From CAVVEC01 sp963747105 (lineage in GTDB: Bacteria; Acidobacteriota; Terriglobia; Terriglobales; Acidobacteriaceae), in assembly GCA_963747105.1 (NCBI GenBank), contig CAVVEC010000008.1:186001-250000 (forward strand): 64,000 nt of DNA, read 5' to 3'. The first letter of the stretch is position 1. The number at the start of each line of letters is the position of its first letter. A model generated the notes under the pieces. It did no database searches and was not told the DNA's origin. It was given only the letters and a program-made list of their open reading frames with translations. Both the position numbers and the translations under genes were made by a program. This document shows positions 36,790 through 45,798 of this stretch, in pieces.

Positions 36790-37074
36790 TCCCCAACCCC
36801 TTTGCCGTATCGCTCGTGCCGTCGGGCAACAGACTCGTGCAATTCGTAGGCTTCGTACTGCCGCTCTTCAAATTCCTTGGCTTCGTCTTCTGTTGCCGGA
36901 CGGACTTCTCCTTGCCAAACTCGATTTTCTAGCAAGTCGAGCAATTTCTGCCGTAGCTTCGTCCTCCGTTTCAGCCTCGATGACAAGGCGGTTTTCGCCA
37001 GACATTCCTATGGCTTGGACACTCATTACGTCTGTCATCCCTGTAAGGGGCATTGCCTCGAAATGAAATCTCAT
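36772..37074 (-). CDS. Hypothetical protein, about 100 aa, two frameshifts
   Basis: Starts MRFHFEAMPLTGMTDVMSVQ at 37074. The signal moves frame near 36935 (EIARL then ENRVWQGEVRPATEDEAKEF) and again near the end, where comparison with the gene at 37507 shows a two-base loss in the shared KGLGN tail. The true stop is then at 36772. The shared tail with the neighbouring gene marks the two as members of a repeated module. Confidence 0.42.
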
Positions 37075-37105
37075 GGTTCCATCCTTCTCCGTTTGTGAAG
37101 CTCGT

Positions 37106-37369
37106 CTATCTCTTAATACCCGGTTGCAGGCGAGAAGCCTGCACCAGCTTTCGCCAATTCGGTTTGACGTATCGCTGCTTGCTCGCATCCCACTCTTTAC
37201 GGTTAGTCGGGCAAATCTCGTCGCTGCATTGATAGCTGCCCTTGCGATACCGAGTAATGCCATCAGCCCTCTCTAGCCCAGACTGTAGGTTTCCGCAGTG
37301 GCGGCTGCCACAGACGCGGCACTCCATGATTCCAGAACTTGCGTCGATCAATTTCATCGGTCCCTTCAT
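37106..37369 (-). CDS. Small zinc-finger-like protein
   Basis: 87 residues from the ATG at 37369, which has a GGAG site (gaggagaaaaacgt). CRVCGSRHCGNL followed by SYQCSDEICP gives two Cys/His pairs about 30 residues apart, a zinc-ribbon pattern. The remainder is basic (RYVKPNWRKLV). Such proteins are common DNA- or protein-binding accessories in phage-derived elements. Confidence 0.58.
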   Translation of the reverse strand: MKGPMKLIDASSGIMECRVCGSRHCGNLQSGLERADGITRYRKGSYQCSDEICPTNRKEWDASKQRYVKPNWRKLVQASRLQPGIKR

Positions 37370-37406
37370 ACGTTTTTCTCCTCGAACGAATTTGCCTTGC
37401 ACGTTC

Positions 37407-37520
37407 CTAATACTCGATCCCGTCCACTTCCGATGGATCGGTGTTCTCTCCGCTCTCATCGTCTTCAGCACCCCAACAGTTTTTGTCCCTGCGAGTGGAT
37501 GTCTCTTTATTCTTTGCCAT
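37407..37520 (-). CDS. Small acidic protein, 37 aa
   Basis: ATG at 37520 reads MAKNKETSTRRDKNCWGAED and continues acidic to a TAG at 37407. Its start lies inside the 3' end of the preceding gene in another frame, which suggests translational coupling. Unrecognised; too short to judge beyond that. Confidence 0.42.
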   Translation of the reverse strand: MAKNKETSTRRDKNCWGAEDDESGENTDPSEVDGIEY

Positions 37521-37779
37521 GTGATTCTTCATTCCCCAACCCCTTTGTGCTGTATTGCTCGTGGAGTCGGGCAGCAAACGCTTCACATACAGCCTCCTCT
37601 TTGGCGTCAGTTTCCCCGCTTCGAAACCACGCCTGTCGAGGAAACTCCATCAAGATTTCCTCGGTCGACGGATCAGAGATGATCATTGCTGTTATTCCGT
37701 AAAGGCGAAGCGATGCGAACATCGCCTTGCCGAAAAACTTTGCGAAAAACACAAGTAGACGTTTAATCGAATCTTTCAT
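37507..37779 (-). CDS. Hypothetical protein, 90 aa
   Basis: MKDSIKRLLVFFAKFFGKAM is an amphipathic or membrane-associating N-terminus. The middle contains an acidic IISDPSTEEILMEFPRQAWF, and the end (AARLHEQYSTKGLGNEES) is shared with the neighbour at 36772-37074. That shared tail and the DNA beneath it are a roughly 50-base direct repeat. Unrecognised family. Confidence 0.5.
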   Translation of the reverse strand: MKDSIKRLLVFFAKFFGKAMFASLRLYGITAMIISDPSTEEILMEFPRQAWFRSGETDAKEEAVCEAFAARLHEQYSTKGLGNEESHGKE

Positions 37780-38110
37780 TTTGTAGTTTCTCCTCTACTT
37801 CTCTAATACCCATCTTCACAGCTTCGGCTGCCATTTCTTTGTTCCGCCTGCGCGTGACAGCCGCCCGCTTCGCATCACGGCTGCGCTTGCCCGCCCATAT
37901 CGTTTGCGTCTCGCGGTCGTCGATCACCAGCTTGCGGCAATCCGCTTCAAGCTCGTCACGCCACATGTTCAGCCGCGTGAGGATGTCGCGCAGCTTGGCG
38001 AGCAATGCTTCTGTCACGGCATCCTCGTCGCCGCCCTCGACGAACATGGCGCACAAAACCCCGTCGCTCTTCGCTTGCGCCTTTCCTTTTGCTCTCGCCA
38101 TACTGCTCAT
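37763..38110 (-). CDS. Hypothetical charged protein, 115 aa
   Basis: Begins MSSMARAKGKAQAKSDGVLC. It is helical, with a coiled DILTRLNMWRDELEADCRKL segment and a basic RSRDAKRAAVTRRRNKEMAA stretch. It overlaps the next gene's start by 17 bases. No family is recognised. It is probably the first gene of the minus-strand run of small element genes ending near 36358. Confidence 0.48.
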   Translation of the reverse strand: MSSMARAKGKAQAKSDGVLCAMFVEGGDEDAVTEALLAKLRDILTRLNMWRDELEADCRKLVIDDRETQTIWAGKRSRDAKRAAVTRRRNKEMAAEAVKMGIREVEEKLQNERFD

Positions 38111-38144
38111 CTCCTGTGCCCGTGTTGGGCGTTCAGTTCAAAAA

Positions 38145-38206
38145 CAAAAAGCTCCGCGAGCCTTATACCCGCGAACCGAGGTTCGCTGGCTAAGACCACG
38201 GAGCTA
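38145..38206 (-). terminator. Branched hairpin with T-run (minus strand)
   Basis: agctccg (38150-38156) pairs with cggagct (38199-38205), enclosing agcc/ggct and gcgaacc/ggttcgc inner stems. On the minus strand the structure is followed by TTTTTGTTTTTG. It reads as a rho-independent terminator for transcripts from the right, or the end of an unrecognised small RNA. Confidence 0.48.
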
Positions 38207-38804
38207 CGGTCTGCTTTCTTTGACCGTCCTGACTTGTTCTCGCCTTGCGGCGGCTCGTCTTAGGAGCAGGGATAAGTCGGTATTACTCTACGGATGGAGC
38301 TATTCCCCATCGAATTGTTAGATGCATCCCATTCAGGCAAGGTCGCAGGATGGCGGATTCGCATCGCCCAGATGCCCTGCTGGGCGCGGCTTTGGCATTC
38401 TGAAAGGGTGCAACAAACGCCGCCCGGAAGAATCGGTGAGGCAGTGCGGAACTCTTAGAAGTCATCTTCGACCTCGTCGGGTTCTTCCTTGTCGCACTCG
38501 CGGAACAGCAGCCTCGTGTCGGGCGGCACGATGAGGCTGCCATCGCCGCCGAGCACAATTACGTAATCTTCGCGCCCGCACGCGGCGCATTCTGGTCACA
38601 GAGCCCGGCACGACGCTTAAGGCGTCAGGCTGGTATCTGGACAAGGCACTAAGCGGCGACAAGCGCGGAACCCGGTTCGGTAAGAACAGGAAGGACAACC
38701 TTCAGCGCCAAGAGGCAGGGCACGAGCTTATAAGGAAGCAACGCTGGACCTCATAAAGACGGAGTAGAATAACCCCGATTTCTCTGGCGGCGGTATTAGA
38801 CGGC
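38207..38804. other. Stretch without a confident gene
   Basis: About 600 bases between the terminator and the tRNA-like element. A minus-strand piece at 38455-38580 (CAACGREDYVIVLGGDGSLI…DEVEDDF) looks like the C-terminus of a small CxxC protein, but it has no start codon in frame and is probably a remnant or frameshifted. Nothing else convincing was seen. Confidence 0.35.
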
Positions 38805-39500
38805 ATGCGAATGTCGTCTAACGTAGGATGCCCGACCCAATCGGGAGATGGTGGTTCGACACCAGCCCGTTCGCTCCAATATCAGCCGATTGACAAGAAG
38901 GTCGCAATCGCGCTCATTATCAAGCATCATTACCTCCATCGACGCTGTCCGATTAGCTGGGCATTCGGCATCATACGAGACGGGGAAATCGTGGGCGTGC
39001 TGACCATAGGCAAGCCCAACTCATGGTCTCTATGCTGTGGCGCTGTGCGCGAAACCAAGGCTAAGCTCAATCATGGGCGCAACCAAGATGTTTATGAGTT
39101 GAATCGCTTGTGGTTGGATGACAGCTTGCCAAGGAACTCGGAGTCGCACTTCATCGGCTGGGTGCTGCGTAGGCTTCGCAAGGAACGACCGAATCTCATT
39201 CTGGTCAGCTATGCCGACAGCGGACAAGGACACATCGGCACGGTCTATCAGGCGAGCGGCTGGATGTATACGGGATTCAACAAACCGTGGAAGGACATTA
39301 CGCTCGCTGGCTTCTCGAACTACAAATCGCCAGCAAAGCGAGCCATACAGGGCGAGAAGATCAATGGCAGATACGCGTGGGGGTCAAACCCAGATGCGGT
39401 TCGGGTCCCGCGCAGCAGGAAGCATCGGTATGTCTGGTGCGCAAACAAAACCGATTACAGCCTGATCGCATGGACTCGACAGCCGTATCCGTCAGTTTAA
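38805..39500 (+). CDS. mom: Mom-family DNA adenine hypermodification protein
   Basis: 231 residues if the ATG at 38805 is used; another ATG lies at 38811. Conserved Mom-like blocks are complete: IIKHHYLHRRCPISWAFG near residue 38, DGEIVGVLTIGKP, YELNRLWLDDSLP near 98, then SYADSGQGHIGTVYQASGWM near 140. Mom of phage Mu converts adenine to a methylcarbamoyl form and protects phage DNA from restriction; these relatives share a GNAT-like fold. The first 25 residues (SSNVGCPTQSGDGGSTPARS) are encoded by the tRNA-like element at 38807-38878, so the true protein may begin later or be made from a tRNA-overlapping message. The frame is intact, unlike the copy at 31785. Confidence 0.83.
   Translation: MRMSSNVGCPTQSGDGGSTPARSLQYQPIDKKVAIALIIKHHYLHRRCPISWAFGIIRDGEIVGVLTIGKPNSWSLCCGAVRETKAKLNHGRNQDVYELNRLWLDDSLPRNSESHFIGWVLRRLRKERPNLILVSYADSGQGHIGTVYQASGWMYTGFNKPWKDITLAGFSNYKSPAKRAIQGEKINGRYAWGSNPDAVRVPRSRKHRYVWCANKTDYSLIAWTRQPYPSV
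38807..38878 (+). ncRNA. tRNA-like cloverleaf with five-base anticodon loop, CCA-ended
   Basis: The 72 bases fold as a cloverleaf. Acceptor: gcgaatg (38807-38813) pairs over all 7 positions (one G-T) with cgttcgc (38868-38874), then a T and an encoded CCA. D arm: gtct/ggat around aacgta. Anticodon arm: cccga/tcggg (38831-38835, 38841-38845) with only five loop bases, cccaa. T arm: ggtgg, the invariant ttcgaca loop (38855-38861) and ccagc with one mismatch, plus one extra C before the acceptor. A normal tRNA has a seven-base anticodon loop, so this one could not decode normally. Single-base indels are frequent in this sequence and could have shortened a true tRNA. It overlaps the start of mom. 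Confidence 0.6.
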
Positions 39501-39651
39501 CCTCAGTTACTCCCAAGCCACTTCGACCGCAGCCTGTCAGCCTGTCCACGCAGAACCGCAGAATCCGCAAAAAGACGAAAAATGCAGTAACTAAGAAGAA
39601 GGTTGACCGGGGCGGGAGTCGCGGCAATGGACTAAGAAGGTGAAGCCAACA

Positions 39652-39852
39652 ATGCAAGAGCAGTTCTATACCGTAGCGGAGGCTGCGGAGATTCTCAAGG
39701 TTAGTACGGACAAGGTCACAAGAATGTTTGAGGATGAACCGGGTGTACTCGATTTGGGGTCGCCGGAACAGTTGAACAAACGCAGGTATCGTGTCCTGCG
39801 TATCCCCCATTCGGTATTCAACCGCGTGCTTCATAAGAAGCGAATCCAATGA
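39652..39852 (+). CDS. Excisionase-like helix-turn-helix protein
   Basis: 66 residues from ATG 39652, with an AAGAAGG site upstream; a GTG four codons earlier is possible. FYTVAEAAEILKVSTDKVTR is the winged-helix start of the MerR/excisionase family. The rest is short and basic, ending near the integrase. It lies convergent with the integrase with a 22-base overlap of their 3' ends, a usual arrangement for a directionality factor that helps excision. Function is inferred from motif and position. Confidence 0.6.
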   Translation: MQEQFYTVAEAAEILKVSTDKVTRMFEDEPGVLDLGSPEQLNKRRYRVLRIPHSVFNRVLHKKRIQ

Positions 39853-41078
39853 TTGCCTTGGCAGATTAGCTTCGACCCACGACGTCTCGCAGGCACGGAA
39901 TCGGCAAATCGCTCATTGCAGTTCGTCTTTGACGGGAAAATCGCGGTTGGCAGTTTCATTTTCTTCCACGCATCTTTGACCTCGATCTCCAGCTTCTGTT
40001 GCCGCTCCTTCACCCAAGCGGAATAGTATTTCTCGGTCGTCCGTACCGTTTGATGGCCAAGCAGTCTGCTGACTTTTTCGATGCCGACGCCAGCCAGAAG
40101 CATTTCGATAGCGAATGTGTGGCGGAATCGGTGGCTTAGCATTTCGGACACCCCGTGTGTCACACCAGCCTTGTCGAACACAGTCCTCAGCCAATCCCCG
40201 AACATGCAGACGATGGAGGTCTTCTTCATCCGACCGGGATTCCAGAAGAAATATTCCGGGTGATCGTTGGGAAGCATTCGGAGCATCTCAGCTACTGCCG
40301 GGGGAATTGGAACAAAAACGCCGCTGTTTGTTTTGTTGCGCTCCCGCGAGATGTTGTTATCGCCGCTCAGGGAGGAACGCTTTAGGGTTGCTGCGTCCAT
40401 GCACGACAGGCCAGACCAGCGTTGCAGGAGGATGAACGCCTTGACACGATATGCAACCTCAGGCAGGAACCCGCAATCGTCGGCCGCAGCCAGAATCCGA
40501 TCCATCTCATCCGCGGTAAGCGGAAGGACTTGGGTGCGGTGGCAAGGCAACGACTTGAGCTTTGCGCTTTGGTCAGCCGGGACGAGGTCAATCGAGAACG
40601 CCCACCTGAAGAAGGTCTTGACTACTGACCAGTGGACAGCCGGACTTGAACTATCCAGTCTGAGCTTCCACCCGGAACGCCACTCCGTCAGAAGCAGCGG
40701 GGTGACATCCTTGAGCAGCACAACCCCCCGTGAGTTCGCAAAATCGCGCAACCGGGTCAGCATTCGGCGGGCCTTGCTGGTGTCCTTGATTCCGTTCTGA
40801 ACCATCTCAGCCAAGTAGAGATTGACCGCGTTTTCAATGGTTTTATGCTCTATTTTCTTGGGTGGCTCGATACCGAGGGCGCGGAGTTCAAGCTCCTCTT
40901 CGAGCTTGCGTGCCTTCTTGGTGGCAATCTCCCACGACCTCGTGTGTGCGGATTTCTTGCCGTCTTTGCCCCACCGCATCCACAGTGGGCATTTGCACCG
41001 TTTGTACTGCCCTGCCAGCTTCTCTTTGTTCTTGGGGCACTTCTCTGAGTGCCTTGCGTAAACCGTCACGGCCGCCAT
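39831..41078 (-). CDS. Tyrosine recombinase / phage-type integrase
   Basis: 415 residues from ATG 41078, with a GAGG site upstream. An N-terminal Cys/His segment (ARHSEKCPKNKEKLAGQYKR, then CKCPLW) precedes a SAM-like core-binding domain. The catalytic domain has the Arg in LLQRWSGLS, HRFRHTF (H-x-x-R), LLGH and TEKYYSAW (nucleophilic Tyr). It inserts and excises an element at an attachment site. It lies 128 bases from the 3' end of the tRNA-Asn gene and points away from it, the usual geometry for integration into a tRNA 3' end. The matching left attachment site was not found in the window. Confidence 0.92.
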   Translation of the reverse strand: MAAVTVYARHSEKCPKNKEKLAGQYKRCKCPLWMRWGKDGKKSAHTRSWEIATKKARKLEEELELRALGIEPPKKIEHKTIENAVNLYLAEMVQNGIKDTSKARRMLTRLRDFANSRGVVLLKDVTPLLLTEWRSGWKLRLDSSSPAVHWSVVKTFFRWAFSIDLVPADQSAKLKSLPCHRTQVLPLTADEMDRILAAADDCGFLPEVAYRVKAFILLQRWSGLSCMDAATLKRSSLSGDNNISRERNKTNSGVFVPIPPAVAEMLRMLPNDHPEYFFWNPGRMKKTSIVCMFGDWLRTVFDKAGVTHGVSEMLSHRFRHTFAIEMLLAGVGIEKVSRLLGHQTVRTTEKYYSAWVKERQQKLEIEVKDAWKKMKLPTAIFPSKTNCNERFADSVPARRRGSKLICQGNHWIRFL

Positions 41079-41205
41079 GCTGGAATTCCTCTTCCCGCTT
41101 AATACTGTCGGGGCCGGAAAACCCCCGAAACGGCTCGGGCAGTACAAAAGCGGTACAAAATTTTCGGGATTCCACGTAAGCGGTTGGGATTTCAGGGCAA
41201 AAGAA

Positions 41206-41270
<65 letters not shown>

Positions 41271-41280
<10 letters not shown>

Positions 41281-43677
41281 GTGTCGGAGGCGCCGTGACG
41301 GCACGCCGCTTCTATCCTCATAATATCATTCGCGGGGGTTGCTGAAAAGTTCCGCTCCATCGTCTTCGGATGGGGTGACCCGCCTTGCTCGTCGGCGGGA
41401 GCGCAGCGCTGGTGGGCGGCTACCAAGGCCTGCCCCAGGCTCAATCCGCCATCACCCGGCGGTACCTCATTTTGCGCGAACACTTCGAACCCGGCCGCCG
41501 ACAACTGCGATTCCACCTGCTGCGACAGATAGACGTTGTGGAAGGTCCCGCCGCTCAGGCATATGCGGTTCAGGGCGGTTTTTTCTCGTAGAAGCGTGGC
41601 AAGCCGTACGAATCCCTGAACCAGGCCGTTGTGGAAACGCCGGCTGAGTGTTCCAGTGGGAAGATCTCTGCCTAAATCACGAAGCAGCGTTTCAAACATC
41701 GCCCAAGTACAGATGATCCAGTGACCACCGTCGGATGTAAGCTCCACGGGGTAGCTGGTGTTGTCGTCTTCGGCCGGCAATCGCCATTTCCAGTTCGATC
41801 GCAGCCTGGGCTTCGTAATTCACCTGCTGGCGGATTCCGATCAATGCCGCGACCGCGTCGAACAGGCGTCCGCAACTGGAGGTGAGCGGAGAGTTCACTT
41901 TCTGTTCCATCATTCTCAACAGAAGGTCAGTCTTGTGGCGGTCAAGCTGGCGAACGAAGGGGACTCGGCAAGTCCAGAAATTACTGGCCGAAGTGATGAG
42001 CCAGGTAGCTGACGGCCATGCGCCCGGGTTCCCGGATCGCGGCAGCCCCGCCGGGCAGAGGGACATATTCCAGGTGAGCCGCGCGTTCAAAGCGCTCATA
42101 GTCGGCGATCAGAACTTCTCCGCCCCAGATGCAACCATCGGTACCGTAGCCGGTTCCGTCCAGCGCGAGACCGATTACGGGTCCCTCCAAATGATTTTCT
42201 GCCATGCAGCTCGCGATGTGCGCATGATGGTGCTGGACGGCAACCATGCGTGCTTTACTCTGCCGCCGTGCCCACTTGGTCGAGAAATAGTCAGGATGCA
42301 GGTCGTGGGCGATGATTTGCGGCTCAATCTCGAGAATTCTTTCGAGATGCTCGATGGCTTCACCGAAAAACTGGTGACTTTCGACGTTCTCCAGGTCTCC
42401 GATGTGCTGGCTGAGAAATGCGTGATTACCTTTCGTCAGACAGATCGTGTTCTTCAATTCACCGCCGACCGCCAACACTGGGGGCAGTTCGTGCTTGAGG
42501 AAAACCGGCACGGGAACAAAGCCACGGGAGCGGCGCAAGTGCTTCGTCGTCCCGCCCGTAACTCGCACCACGGAATCGTCGCAGCGCAGCAGGATGTCGC
42601 GATTGTGGACCAGGAAATAATCGGCGAGGCCGTGCAGCCGCGTAATGGCCTCGCGATTGTCAATGGCAATGGGTTCTTCGCTCAGGTTTCCGCTGGTCAT
42701 CACCAGAGCTTTGAATTTTCCTTCCGCGAGCAGCAGGTAATGCAGCGTGTGTAGGGGAGAAAAACTCCCAGATAGCGGTTGAAGGGCGCAACTTCGTCGG
42801 AAATGGCGACTGGGATGTTTCTTGGGAAACAAAACAATGGGCCGCTGCACAGAGTCCAGAACGCGGCGTCCCGCACAATCCACATCACAAATCTGCCGGG
42901 CGGTTTCCGCATCGGGAACCATAATCGCGAACGGCTTTTCCACCCGCCGCTTGCGCTCGCGCAGAAGAGCTACGGCAGCGGTGCTGGTAGCGTCCGCCGC
43001 CAGATGAAATCCGCCCAGACCTTTCACCGCTACCACTAATCCGGCGTGCAGCCCGAGAGCCGCCTCGGCGATCGGGTCGCGGCATTCAATTCGGCGTCCG
43101 GACTTATCCCAGAGTTCCACGCGCGGACCGCACTCCCAGCAAGCGTTGGGCTGAGCATGAAAGCGGCGGTTGAGCGGATCTTCGTACTCCGACTGGCACG
43201 CGGGGCACATGGGAAACCCAGCCATGGATGTGCTCGGACGGTCGTAAGGGATATCGCGCACGATGGTGAAGCGTGGCCCGCAATTGGTGCAGTTGATAAA
43301 AGGATAGTGGTAGCGCCGGTCGGCGGGTCGAACAATTCGCGCAGGCAATCGGGGCAAATGGCGACGTCCGGCGAGATCAGGGTGCGGACTGCCTCCCTGC
43401 CCTGGCTGTGAATTATGCGGAAGTCCTGGTCACCGTTACACGGCACCTCATGGACTGCGAAGCTCGTGATCCGGGCGAGCGGCGGAGCCTGGACGGGCAA
43501 GTGTTCGACAAACTCCTCGACAGTTTCGGCGGGGCCTTCGACTTCGATGGTAACGCCTGCCGGTGTGTTGCGAACTGTTCCTGTCAGACGGCGGCCCGTC
43601 GCGAGGCGATAGACGTAAGGCCGAAAGCCAACTCCCTGAACGATGCCCGACACTTCGATCTGCCGGCGAACTTCCAT
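41271..43677 (-). CDS. hypF: Hydrogenase maturation carbamoyltransferase HypF, frameshifted
   Basis: Starts at 43677 (MEVRRQIEVSGIVQGVGFRP) with an acylphosphatase domain. A first zinc finger (CPDCLREL) leads, across a shift near 43360, to the second (CTNCGPRF, CPACQSEYEDPLNRRFHAQP). The YrdC-like domain follows, then the Kae1-like end with VQHHHAHIASCMAEN and LALDGTGYGTDG. Further shifts occur near 42000 and 41770. HypF makes carbamoyl adenylate from carbamoyl phosphate and hands the carbamoyl to HypE, forming the CN ligand of [NiFe]-hydrogenases. The last codons and stop (41271-41280) lie inside the tRNA-Asn gene, and the C-terminal 45 residues look atypical, so another indel near the end is possible. 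It is the last gene of the hyp operon. Confidence 0.9.
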
Positions 43678-43680
43678 AAC

Positions 43681-44361
43681 CTAACCCACAGGTTGTACAG
43701 CTCCGGCTTTGCTGGCATGGCGGCGCTGCTCCAGCCACATCAGCCACTCGTGCAGGCCGTTGCCGGTAAGACACGACACTTTTACGATCTCCATGCCCGG
43801 ATGAACGCGCCGCGCATTTTCCGCCGCTGCCGCGATGTCGAAGGGCACGTAGGGAAGCAGGTCAACCTTATTCAGGATGAGCAGATCCGATTTGAAAAAG
43901 ATGGACGGGTATTTCAGCGGTTTATCCTCGCCCTCGGTGACGCTCAGCACCACAATCTTGGCGGCTTCGCCCAAATCGTAGCTTGCAGGACAAACCAGGT
44001 TCCCGACGTTTTCAATGAACAGAATATCGAGGTCCTCAAGGCGCCAGTCCGCCAAATGGCGCTCGATCATGCGGGCATCCAAATGGCACGTACCGCCGGT
44101 GGTGATCTGCTTCACCGGAAAATGGAAGCGCTTCAGGCGGGCGGCATCGTTGTCCGTTTGGATGTCGCCGGTCAGCACCGCGACGCGGTCGTGCCGCGGA
44201 AGATTCTCCAGCGTGCACTCCAGCAGGCAGGTCTTGCCTGAGCCTGGCGAACTGATGAAATTCAGGCACAGGACGCCATGCTCTTGGAATCGGTCGCGCA
44301 GTTCGGCCGCAATGCGGTCATTCTCACTCAGTACTTTTTGCTCCAGCGGAACTCGTTCCAT
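43681..44361 (-). CDS. hypB: Hydrogenase nickel-insertion GTPase HypB
   Basis: 226 residues from ATG 44361 (MERVPLEQKVLSENDRIAAE). SSPGSGKT is the P-loop. TGGTCHLDARM and FIENVGNLVCPA carry the metal-binding Cys/His of the G-domain, and LILNKVDLLPY is the guanine-specificity motif. HypB hydrolyses GTP to help HypA insert nickel into the hydrogenase large subunit. No N-terminal His-rich nickel-storage stretch is present. It overlaps the end of hypA by about 38 bases and is followed by hypF after 3 bases. The frame is intact. Confidence 0.93.
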   Translation of the reverse strand: MERVPLEQKVLSENDRIAAELRDRFQEHGVLCLNFISSPGSGKTCLLECTLENLPRHDRVAVLTGDIQTDNDAARLKRFHFPVKQITTGGTCHLDARMIERHLADWRLEDLDILFIENVGNLVCPASYDLGEAAKIVVLSVTEGEDKPLKYPSIFFKSDLLILNKVDLLPYVPFDIAAAAENARRVHPGMEIVKVSCLTGNGLHEWLMWLEQRRHASKAGAVQPVG

Positions 44362-44704
44362 ACTCTTCCACCTCCAGATAAGCCAGATCCAATTCCTCGT
44401 CCGCCAATGCACTCGGTTTCAGATCGGCGCACTGCGGGCATTGGATCTCGTAGTCGCGCACCACGAACTCATGCCCGCAACCCAGGCAGCGGTAGCGCGT
44501 GGGCAAATTTCAATTTCCAGCTTCAACGATTCCATATCGGTGTCGCGGGTGATCGCTTCGAAACAGAAGCGCAAGGCTTCCGGATCGACGAGCGGAAAGT
44601 TCTCCAACGCGCACCCCAACCTTGCCCGGAATCGTGTCCGGATGGCGCTTCATCTCCGTTCTGACCGCGTCGAGCACCGAATTTGCAATCCCCATTTCGT
44701 GCAT
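44324..44704 (-). CDS. hypA: Hydrogenase nickel-delivery protein HypA, frameshifted
   Basis: Starts MHEMGIANSVLDAVRTEMKR, where Met-His-Glu supplies the nickel ligands. One extra base near 44598 moves the frame to VDPEALRFCFEAITRDTDME, and another shift near 44510 restores RYRCLGCGHEFVVRDYEIQC with the CxxC-CxxC zinc site. The ending is acidic (LAYLEVEE). Length after repair is about 125 residues, normal for the family. It begins 6 bases after the hypE stop, so the genes are tightly linked. Confidence 0.85.
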
Positions 44705-44710
44705 GTTCCC

Positions 44711-45790
44711 TCAGCAGATGCGCGGCAATTGGTCGCCCGCCAGCATATCCACAATCCGCGTGGTCCCAAGGCGGTCCGCATCGTGACCAGGCCTGCATTC
44801 TCTTCTTTCACCGTGCCGATGATTCGCGCCTCCGCCCCAGCGGATGCTGCCGCATAGCCTGCAGTACCGCATCGGCGGCACTCCGGCGCGACGATGGCGA
44901 TCAGCTTGCCTTCATTCGCCACATACAGCGGGTCGAGCCCCAGCAACTCGCACGCGCCTCGACTTCTCGCGCACCGGAATGGCGATCTCCTCCAGTTCGA
45001 TCCCCACATGCGACTGCGCCGCAATTTCGTTGAGCGCGCTGGAGAGCCCGCCGCGGGTGGGATCGCGCATGCAGCGAATTTCGCCGCGTGGCTGCGAAGC
45101 ATCGCGGCTACCAGCGTGTGCAGGGCGGCGCTGTCGCTCTGCGATTGGACTTTCGAACTCCAGTCCCTCGCGCTGCGCCAGAATGGCGATGCCATGCTCG
45201 CCGATCGACCCGCTCAGCAGCACTTTGTCGCCGGGCCGGGCGCGATCGGCCGAAAGATCGAACCTTCCGGGACGATTCCGATTCCGGTGGTATTGATAAA
45301 CAGCCCGTCGCCTTTGCCTTTTTCCACCACTTTCGTATCGCCGGTCACCACTTGCACGCCCGCCGCTTCCGCGGCCTGCGCGCATGGAACTCACCACTCG
45401 CCGCAGGTCTTCCATGGGGAAGCCTTCTTCGATGATGAAGGCGGCGCTGAGAAACAGCGGCGTTGCGCCGCCCATCGCCAGATCGTTGATGGTGCCGTGC
45501 ACCGCGAGCGAACCAATATCGCCGCCGGGAAAAAACAGCGGCTTGACCACAAACGAATCTGTCGTGAAGGCCAGCCGCGTGCCGTTGACGTTCACGATGG
45601 CCTGATCGTCCAGGCGCGCCAGCACCGGATTGTGCAAGCGCGGGCAGAAAAACATCGCGGAGTAGTTCCGCGCTCAGCTTGCCGCCGCTGCCATGACCGA
45701 GCAGCACAGTATCCTTGGCCGGAAGGGGCGCGGGACAGATCAGTTCGCGAGCTTTGTTGATCCGGTGATTCCGGGTGCTGCATGTGGCAT
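44711..45790 (-). CDS. hypE: Hydrogenase maturation protein HypE, frameshifted
   Basis: Starts at 45790 (MPHAAPGITGSTKLAN) with a GGAG site. Across shifts near 45740, 45640, 45380, 45260, 45130, 44960 and 44780 it gives LLGHGSGGKLSAELL, RLAFTTDSFVVKPLFFPGGD, INDLAMGGATPLFLSAAFII, DPTRGGLSSALNEIA and a final LPRIC. The C-terminal Cys is the residue that carries the thiocarboxamide converted to cyanide. HypE dehydrates the carbamoyl made by HypF. Motifs are all intact despite the indels. Confidence 0.87.
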
Positions 45791-45798
45791 ACTTTCTC

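Noticed and set aside
43408..44241. Plus-strand frame of 277 codons across hypF and hypB
   Set aside because: Antisense to clear Hyp proteins with diagnostic motifs.
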